Part shown: positions 57,968 through 64,000 of the stretch, piece after piece
Layout: every line of letters begins with the position of its first letter
How positions within the stretch are numbered: the stretch's first letter is position 1
Assembly: GCA_001077715.1 (NCBI GenBank)
Contig: CP011126.1
Coordinates: 1,612,001-1,676,000 of the forward strand
Origin: Candidatus Coxiella mudrowiae
GTDB taxonomy: Bacteria > Pseudomonadota > Gammaproteobacteria > Coxiellales > Coxiellaceae
DNA: 64,000 nucleotides
Reading direction: 5' to 3'
Made by a program: the position numbers and the translations under genes
The notes under the pieces: generated by a model
What the model was told of the DNA's origin: nothing
What the model saw: only the letters and a program-made list of their open reading frames with translations
Databases searched by the model: none

Positions 57968-59722
57968 ATGAAGAAGAATCTTGAAACATTATTGAATCAA
58001 GCCATTGAAAAGTTAAAGGCAGAAGGGACATTGAACCCCCATCTCGCTCCAGTACTCAAAGTTACCCATAGCCAGAACCCCCAATATGGCGATTTTACTA
58101 CTAATTTAGCCTTAATAATGGCGAAAACTGCAGGGCTTAACTCACGCGTCCTCGCTGAAAAAATTGTCTATGCTTTACCATCTTCGTCATATATTACCAA
58201 AGTGGAAATTGCTGGCCCCGGTTTTATCAATTTCTATGTCGCGGAAGGCAGTCATCAGAAAATCATTGCTGCCATTTTAGAAGCCGGACCGCACTATGGT
58301 GAGAGTCGAATCGGCCAAGGAAAGCGGGTACACATAGAATTTGTTTCTGCTAATCCAACTGGACCTCTTCATGTCGGTCACGGTCGAGGAGCTGCTTATG
58401 GTGCTTGTGTAGCTAACTTATTAAAAACGATCGGTTATAAAGTACATCGCGAATACTACGTTAATGATGCTGGTCGACAAATGGGTATTCTCGCATTAAG
58501 TGTCTGGATCCGGTATTTACAGCAATATAAAGAGGACATTGCTCTACCCCAAAACGCCTACCAAGGCCAATACATTGTAGATATTGCTTTCGGATTGAAG
58601 GATAAATACGGCGATCGTTTCCTTTACTCTAAAGAAATGATCCAGGATCTATTGCCTACCCTTGACGCTGAAGCCGACCCCGAGGGCTACCTTGACGCAT
58701 GGGTGAAAGTTCAAAAAGACGTGCTTAAAGAAGACTTCACTATTATCTTTGATGTGGCACTCGATAATATTTTGGGAGATATTAAAAATGATTTAGAAGA
58801 ATTTGGCGTTGTTTACGATGAGTGGTTTCCAGAAAGTCGACTCATAAAAAAGAAGTTAATTAACGAAGCTCTAGATGTTTTGTATCAAAAAGGTTATTTT
58901 TACGAGAAAAATGGCGCGAAATGGTTCCTAGCTACTGCCCTTGGCGATGAAAAAGACCGAGTATTAATTCGCAACAACGGTGTACCAACATATTTTGCGG
59001 CCGATATTGCCTATCATCTCTATAAATTTAATCAAGAATATGATCTCATCATCGATATCTTCGGAGCAGATCATCATGGATACATCCCTCGGCTGCGTGC
59101 CTTTTTACAAGCTTTAGGAAAATCTCCTGCTAAATTACGAACTCTATTAGTGCAATTCGCCATTCTCTATCGAGGTGACAAGAAAATATCTATGTCAACC
59201 CGTGGCGGGACTTTTGTAACTTTGCGAGAATTGCGTAAAGAAGTTGGAAATGATGCCGCGCGGTTTTTTTATATTATGCGCAAGCCCGATCAGCATTTGG
59301 ACTTTGACCTCGAACTAGCAAAGTCCCATTCGAATGAAAATCCTGTTTATTATATTCAATATGCTCATACACGAATTTGCAGCGTTTTCCGGCAGCTTGA
59401 TGTGGCTCAAAAAAAATGGAACTCTGCAGAAGGAATGGCTAATTTAGATTTATTATCAAGCCCTTATGAAAAAGAATTACTAAGTACCTTGTCGCGTTAT
59501 AGCGAAATCATGAATACTGCCGCTATACAACAATCGCCTCATCTGCTTGCTCACTATCTACAAACTCTCGCCAACCAATTTCATGCCTACTACAATGCGG
59601 AACGATTCCTCATTGAAAATGATAAATTATGTAATGCGCGATTAAATGTAATTGCTGCTGTGCGCCAAATTATTGTCAACGGTTTAACTCTGTTAGGTGT
59701 ATCTGCCCCAGAAGAAATGTAG
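57968..59722 (+). CDS. argS: Arginyl-tRNA synthetase
   Basis: Class I aminoacyl-tRNA synthetase. 584 residues (E. coli 577): Arg-tRNA N-terminal domain, the HIGH motif in [29 protein letters not shown], the KMSKS-like loop [16 protein letters not shown], and the anticodon-binding DALR domain at the C-terminus. ATG at 57968. Intact; preceded by the decayed 56.6-57.9 kb stretch. Confidence 0.96.
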   Translation: MKKNLETLLNQAIEKLKAEGTLNPHLAPVLKVTHSQNPQYGDFTTNLALIMAKTAGLNSRVLAEKIVYALPSSSYITKVEIAGPGFINFYVAEGSHQKIIAAILEAGPHYGESRIGQGKRVHIEFVSANPTGPLHVGHGRGAAYGACVANLLKTIGYKVHREYYVNDAGRQMGILALSVWIRYLQQYKEDIALPQNAYQGQYIVDIAFGLKDKYGDRFLYSKEMIQDLLPTLDAEADPEGYLDAWVKVQKDVLKEDFTIIFDVALDNILGDIKNDLEEFGVVYDEWFPESRLIKKKLINEALDVLYQKGYFYEKNGAKWFLATALGDEKDRVLIRNNGVPTYFAADIAYHLYKFNQEYDLIIDIFGADHHGYIPRLRAFLQALGKSPAKLRTLLVQFAILYRGDKKISMSTRGGTFVTLRELRKEVGNDAARFFYIMRKPDQHLDFDLELAKSHSNENPVYYIQYAHTRICSVFRQLDVAQKKWNSAEGMANLDLLSSPYEKELLSTLSRYSEIMNTAAIQQSPHLLAHYLQTLANQFHAYYNAERFLIENDKLCNARLNVIAAVRQIIVNGLTLLGVSAPEEM

Positions 59723-59757
59723 GAGCAAAAAGATAAGCAAAATAACTAAAGTGGTTA

Positions 59758-61085
59758 ATAGTTTTGTGATTCCCGCTCTTGTTGTTAATTGTTGTCCTTC
59801 TCTTACTGCCTCTAGGTATGAGTTTCTGGGTTAAAAATAATTATTCAAAGCTTTTAAGCCATCTAGGTCAGGTAGACAATATCAATTTAAAACTTGTTAA
59901 ATTCGAGCGTGGTTGGTTTACTTCCAGCGCACTCATTCAAGTAACCTTACCTCCTACTAATTAAGAATAATTTTTCCCCTGCAATTTATGCTCAAGCAAC
60001 GAATACTTAATGGTCCTTACCTGGTAGGAAAAATGGGGGACAAAAGAGAATCTATTTAGCTAAGGGCTTGATTTATTATAATGCGAGCGAGGAACTACCT
60101 TATTTCATTTTCCACTCATCGACATTGATCCATTTCAACAATGCTAACGAGACGACTCTTTATATACTAATCAGATTAATTTCATTACTGGACAACAACA
60201 ACAACAAATTAATCTTCAGAATTTAGGCTTTAAAGTCAAATATAATCCTAGTGCTAGTCAATTGATTTCTAATGCTAAGGCTAAATCACTGACTATTATT
60301 GAACAACAAAATAACTTAATAACATTAAATAACCTTGTACTGCACAATGAATTACAACAAAAAAACTCTTTATGGTACGGACAACGTTCTTTAGAAGCTA
60401 ACAAACTTATCTATTTACCTTAGTTCTCATAAGAAATCTATTCAGATAGAGTACATGGCCTTACAAACTCAGAAAACAACAACTAAATGAACAACCGATC
60501 TCACTCTTAACAGTCATGCCTACAAGGCTAAAAGTAATCTTTTTGATATCGCCCTACTAAATATTAAATTGTCGCTCATTCAAATGAATATCACAGCTTT
60601 AGGAACTTTAGTGACGACAGCTTTAAATCTCAATCATTCAGGCGCCGTAGATACTGAATTCCTCCACCAAATTTATTCTCCCTTTCTAAATGTTTTAAGT
60701 CAGGGTGCTTTGCTCTCTTTGGACCAACTCGCCTTTGGTACTAAAGGAAGGTACAGTGACTGTGCATGGAGAACTTCAATTTTTCAAACGAAACCAGGTT
60801 ACTGATTTAAAAAATATAATGCTGAGCTCTAAAGGTAAAACGGAAATAACCATGCTTCTAACGTGGCTAAAAATACAATTAAGTCATCTTTATCAAAAGA
60901 AAAAGGTAGAAATTGAAGGGCAAGATTTAACCCCAGATCAAATGGCTAATCAGTAGATCCAATATTGGTTAACCAATAAAAAGCTGATTTCAGATGGCCC
61001 AAATGTTAATTTGAAGCTAATTTATGATGGAGGAAAATTATTGATCAATGATATGCCCTCTTCCTATATACCACCGCAGCAATGA
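59758..61085 (+). pseudogene. DUF945/YdgA-like protein, degraded
   Basis: LLLPLGMSFWVKNNYSKLLS and NLKLVKFERGWFTSSALIQV at 59779-59960 are the membrane anchor and first repeat of DUF945. Later fragments include NQINFITGQQQQQINLQNLG and a C-terminal piece IQYWLTNKKLISDGPNVNLK ending at TGA 61083. Many TAA/TAG codons and frameshifts. Function of the family is poorly known (inner-membrane anchored periplasmic protein). Confidence 0.65.
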
Positions 61086-61700
61086 CTTGAGATTATCCCA
61101 AAAAATCACTTAGTCCCCCGCGTCGTTCGAGTCCCAAACTCGTAATTTCCATAATTTTAGTTTTTGGCATCGCCATTACGATTTTTTTCTCTCTTCGTTT
61201 ACACCATCCTGTAAGCAATCCCCCCCATTCCAGAAAGGAAATAAAATTGCACTTAACTTCCAATGGCTCAAGCATCCGCTTCATCATTGATTCCTGTCAA
61301 ATTGGAACAACCCCAATTTGGGTTTTATACTCTTCTTCCTAAAATGGAAGTGACCGCGCTACTGCCCATGTCACCAACATTATTTGCTAGTCGAACTGTA
61401 CCTCTTGCCCATTTCATTCTCCAAATTGCTTCATTCAAAATATCACCGATGCCTAACGGCTCAAATCACGACTTAGTCTAAATTTCCCTGCCTACGTTCA
61501 AACTTACCGAACACAGATGGGGGATGGTATGATGGTATGGAATCGAGTTATGGTCGGTCCTACCACCCCAAGAAGCCGAACGAACTCAAAGTGAGCTTCA
61601 GGCCCAGTCCATTGATAGTTTATTGTTAAAAGCAGTCCCCTAGGCGCTTGAAAACCGGATCCTCCAACCCAATCTATGTGGTGGTATAACCTCTTCTTGA
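61082..61700 (+). pseudogene. SPOR-domain cell division protein (FtsN-like), degraded
   Basis: ATG 61082 overlaps the DUF945 stop and gives MT then TGA (probably Trp or Arg) then DYPKKSLSPPRRSSPKLVIS and IILVFGIAITIFFSLRL, a basic cytosolic tail and one transmembrane helix. After shifts come PQFGFYTLLPKMEV and a SPOR-like end: HFILQIASFK, RLSLNFPAYVQTYRTQM-like, WNRVMVGPTTP. This matches FtsN-type proteins located upstream of hslV in gammaproteobacteria. At least four breaks; if it was the only FtsN, division must use another route. Confidence 0.65.
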
Positions 61701-61724
61701 GGTTTGATCAGTGGGGAAATAATA

Positions 61725-62270
61725 GTGGAACAATTTCGTGGTACTACAATAGTTTCTGTACGTAGGAAAGGCAAAGTTGTCATAGGGGGTGATGGTCAAG
61801 TGTCAATGAATGGCACTATTTTAAAAGGCAATGCGCGCAAAGTTCGCCATCTTTATAAAGATAAAGTACTTGCTGGATTTGCTGGAGGCACAGCAGATGC
61901 TTTTACCCTATTCGAGCGATTTGAAGAAAAATTAGAACATTATTCGGGCAATTTGACCCGTGCTGCCGTTGAATTAGCCAAAGACTGGCGGACCGATCGG
62001 ATACTTCGTCGCTTGGAAGCACTATTGACTGTAGCTGATGCGAAGAAGTCGCTTATTATTACGGGACTTGGAGATGTTATCGAACCTGAACAGAGCTTAA
62101 TGGCGATTGGCTCTGGCGGACTTTATGCCCAAGCTGCAGCAAAATCTTTATTGAATAATACGGATCTAAGTGCACGAGAAATAGTTGAAAAAGCACTTAC
62201 TATTGCTGCCAAGATTTGTGTTTACACCAACTTTCATTTCACAATCAAAGAGCTCGATAGCGAAACTTAA
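61725..62270 (+). CDS. hslV: ATP-dependent protease subunit HslV
   Basis: Proteasome-like peptidase of the HslUV complex. The catalytic N-terminal Thr is in [20 protein letters not shown], preceded by a short propeptide (MEQFRG) from the GTG at 61725; an in-frame TTG at 61704 would extend it by seven residues. About 181 residues. [20 protein letters not shown] and [15 protein letters not shown] are typical. 24 bases before hslU. Intact. Confidence 0.94.
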   Translation: MEQFRGTTIVSVRRKGKVVIGGDGQVSMNGTILKGNARKVRHLYKDKVLAGFAGGTADAFTLFERFEEKLEHYSGNLTRAAVELAKDWRTDRILRRLEALLTVADAKKSLIITGLGDVIEPEQSLMAIGSGGLYAQAAAKSLLNNTDLSAREIVEKALTIAAKICVYTNFHFTIKELDSET

Positions 62271-62294
62271 CTTTTCATCAAGCGGATAAAAATT

Positions 62295-63695
62295 ATGACA
62301 GATATGACCTCTTCCTCATTAACCTTGAGTAATCCTGAACTTCAAATGACTATGACTCCACGGGAAATCGTCGCGGAATTGGATAAATTTATCATCGGAC
62401 AAAATGACGCAAAACGAGCCGTCGCCATTGCTTTGCGCAATCGTTGGCGCCGGATGCAATTGCCGGAAGATTTACGACGGGAAATTTTTCCAAAGAATAT
62501 TTTAATGATCGGTCCGACAGGTGTGGGTAAAACTGAAATTGCCCGTCGCCTATCCAATTTAGCTGGAGCGCCCTTTATTAAAATCGAAGCCACCAAATTT
62601 ACCGAAGTGGGTTATGTAGGTCGCGACGTCGAATCGATCGTCCGCGATTTAGTGGACGCTGCGGTCAAAATGACCCGTGAAAAAGCTATTAGACAAGTAA
62701 AAAGTTTAGCGGAAGAAGCCACAGAAGAGTGTATATTGGATGCTTTAATTCCGCCTCCGCGAGGCGCTTTCCAAGGGGAACCTTCGACTGAAGAACAAGC
62801 AAAACCGGCCGAAAAAAAAGAATCTGCAACAAGGAACTTATTTCGTAAAAAATTACGTGATGGTGAATTAGACAATAAAGAAATTGAAATTGAAGTCAGC
62901 GTTCATCCTTCCTTTGAAATTATGGGCCCTCCCGGTATGGAGGAAATGATCAGCCAACTACAAGGAATCATGTCGAATATGTCTAGTCACCGCACCAAGT
63001 CTCGGCGCTTAAAAGTGAAAGATGCCAAACGCATTTTAATCGAAGAAGAAGCGACAAAATTAATCAATGAAGATGAAATTAAATCAAATGCTGTTATGAG
63101 TGTGGAACAGAATGGAATTGTCTTCTTGGATGAAATCGACAAAATTGTAAAACGAGAAGGGGCCGTGGGTACCGATGTTTCGCGTGAAGGTGTCCAACGG
63201 GATTTATTACCACTGGTGGAAGGCAGTACTGTCTTCACGAAATACGGCATGGTGAAAACCGATCATATTTTATTTATTGCTTCCGGTGCCTTTCATATTG
63301 CAAAGCCTTCCGACTTAATTCCTGAATTACAAGGTCGTTTCCCGATCCGGGTCGAATTAAAGGCGTTAACGGCCGATGATTTTGTTCGTATCTTAACCGA
63401 ACCCAAAGCTTCACTGACCGAACAATATGTTGAATTAATGAAAACGGAAAATTTTGGACTATCTTTCACTAAAGATGGCATCAAACGTCTGGCCGAAATC
63501 GCATATCAAGTGAATAGTCGTTCCGAAAATATTGGAGCCCGCCGCTTGCACACGATTATGGAACGATTATTAGAAGAAATTTCTTTTGAAGCAACAGGCA
63601 AACAAGGAGAGTCAATTGCTATCGACGCTACTTATGTTAACAAACAACTCGATAAATTCGTGGAAGACGAAGATTTAAGTCGTTATATTCTTTAA
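62295..63695 (+). CDS. hslU: ATP-dependent protease ATPase subunit HslU
   Basis: AAA+ unfoldase partner of HslV. 466 residues: Walker [17 protein letters not shown], the GYVGRDVE pore-loop motif, the I-domain insertion, Walker [24 protein letters not shown] (sensor region) and C-terminal [17 protein letters not shown]. The C-terminal tail ends in LSRYIL, which activates HslV. Intact. Confidence 0.96.
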   Translation: MTDMTSSSLTLSNPELQMTMTPREIVAELDKFIIGQNDAKRAVAIALRNRWRRMQLPEDLRREIFPKNILMIGPTGVGKTEIARRLSNLAGAPFIKIEATKFTEVGYVGRDVESIVRDLVDAAVKMTREKAIRQVKSLAEEATEECILDALIPPPRGAFQGEPSTEEQAKPAEKKESATRNLFRKKLRDGELDNKEIEIEVSVHPSFEIMGPPGMEEMISQLQGIMSNMSSHRTKSRRLKVKDAKRILIEEEATKLINEDEIKSNAVMSVEQNGIVFLDEIDKIVKREGAVGTDVSREGVQRDLLPLVEGSTVFTKYGMVKTDHILFIASGAFHIAKPSDLIPELQGRFPIRVELKALTADDFVRILTEPKASLTEQYVELMKTENFGLSFTKDGIKRLAEIAYQVNSRSENIGARRLHTIMERLLEEISFEATGKQGESIAIDATYVNKQLDKFVEDEDLSRYIL

Positions 63696-63711
63696 AAGAC
63701 TAAGTCTTAAA
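63696..63711. terminator. Weak hairpin after hslU
   Basis: AAGAC-TAA-GTCTT followed by AAAAATTTT lies just after the hslU stop and overlaps the 3' end of the convergent transporter relic; a short, weak terminator candidate. Confidence 0.3.
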
Positions 63712-64000
63712 AATTTTAGTTCCTCTAATTAAATTTTTAATGATTCGAGTTGCAGCAAACAAAAAGAGGCCTATTGTCAGCGTAAATAATCCTAATTGAA
63801 GAAAGGCACAACTGTAAAATGGGTTCGTGATTAATGGATCAAGTACCTGGGTGTGGGATCCAATGCATAATTAGAAAAGAAACTCGCTAATACAACCGCA
63901 ACTCCTGTGTTTACAACGTTTCCATGCATAAGCTTTACCATCGGATAGGAATCAATTGTCCTATCATCGAAAAACCAATAGGATTAATCAATAATTCCGC
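63700..64000 (-). pseudogene. POT-family peptide transporter, degraded, runs off the window
   Basis: Read from 64000 down: AELLINPIGFSMIGQLIPIR, then a TAA, GNVVNTGVAVVLASFFSNYA in another frame, then LITNPFYSCAFLQLGLFTL-like and FLFAATRIIKNLIRG near the C-terminus, ending at 63700. Alternating hydrophobic helices and the INPIGFS motif are typical of proton-dependent oligopeptide transporters (DtpA/PTR2). Several frame breaks; the start is outside the window. Confidence 0.6.

Noticed and set aside
1-64000. tRNA or rRNA genes, insertion sequences, phage attachment sites
   Set aside because: No T-loop/acceptor pairs, rRNA segments, transposase motifs or terminal inverted repeats were noticed by eye; a covariance search would be decisive.

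Overview
The window looks like a piece of a reduced, AT-rich gammaproteobacterial symbiont chromosome, most likely a Coxiella-like endosymbiont (Legionellales). This is inferred from the protein flavour and gene neighbourhoods (zapA-6S RNA-fau; murU/amgK-lptD-surA-pdxA-rsmA-apaH; dprA-smg-topA-tsaC; argS-hslV-hslU) and from the abundance of recent pseudogenes; no database search was possible. About 34 intact protein genes cover roughly 30.5 kb (about 48%) of the 64 kb. Most of the remainder is recognisable gene debris with frameshifts, nonsense codons and small deletions. No tRNA, rRNA, IS element or CRISPR array was seen.

Layout. 1-2.3 kb: end of an Xaa-Pro aminopeptidase, a ZapB-like coiled coil, zapA, 6S RNA and fau. 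2.3-11.2 kb: broken EVE-domain gene, frameshifted membrane protein, rhodanese, parE, waaA, tolC, ubiA, broken ubiC, broken L,D-transpeptidase. 11.4-22.3 kb: an accessory block consisting of one short unknown ORF and the ruins of a type IVb (R64-thin-pilus-like) pilus or secretion cluster: ATPase, inner-membrane platform, three pilin-like genes, unassigned genes, lipoprotein secretin, PilO-like and PilP-like genes. 22.3-26.9 kb: ruins of an HlyD/ABC/ABC-2 exporter, an OmpA-domain protein and a GIN-domain protein. 27-31.7 kb: rdgB, a pilin relic, and the operon hemA-prfA-prmC-hemH in which both translation genes are intact and both heme genes are dead. 31.8-35 kb: folB, dksA, dapF, lptM, an esterase, broken murU. 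35-44.8 kb: broken amgK, then lptD-surA-pdxA-rsmA, broken uspA, outer-membrane-protein debris, sppA-type peptidase, apaH. 44.9-47 kb: broken yefM/yoeB toxin-antitoxin pair, folA, broken queH and acyP. 47-53.5 kb: gmhB, fmt, broken dprA, smg, topA, broken purE, tsaC. 53.5-64 kb: a GT9 heptosyltransferase, broken histidine kinase/response regulator pair, a 1.4 kb wasteland, argS, broken DUF945 and FtsN/SPOR genes, hslV, hslU, and the end of a broken POT transporter.

How the genes work together. The retained set is core information processing (parE, topA, prfA, prmC, rsmA, fmt, argS, tsaC, dksA), LPS and outer-membrane assembly (waaA, gmhB, heptosyltransferase, lptD, lptM, surA, tolC), lysine/peptidoglycan precursor synthesis (dapF), proteolysis (hslUV, S49 peptidase) and B-vitamin pathways useful to a blood-feeding host (folA, folB, fau for folate; pdxA for B6). 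The lost set is environmental interaction: pili, exporter, two-component sensing, toxin-antitoxin, natural-transformation factor DprA, muropeptide recycling, heme synthesis and part of quinone and purine synthesis. No intact undescribed system was found. The most unusual material is the decayed type IVb pilus block, the heme-operon decay pattern, and a signature of short tandem duplications confined to non-functional DNA.
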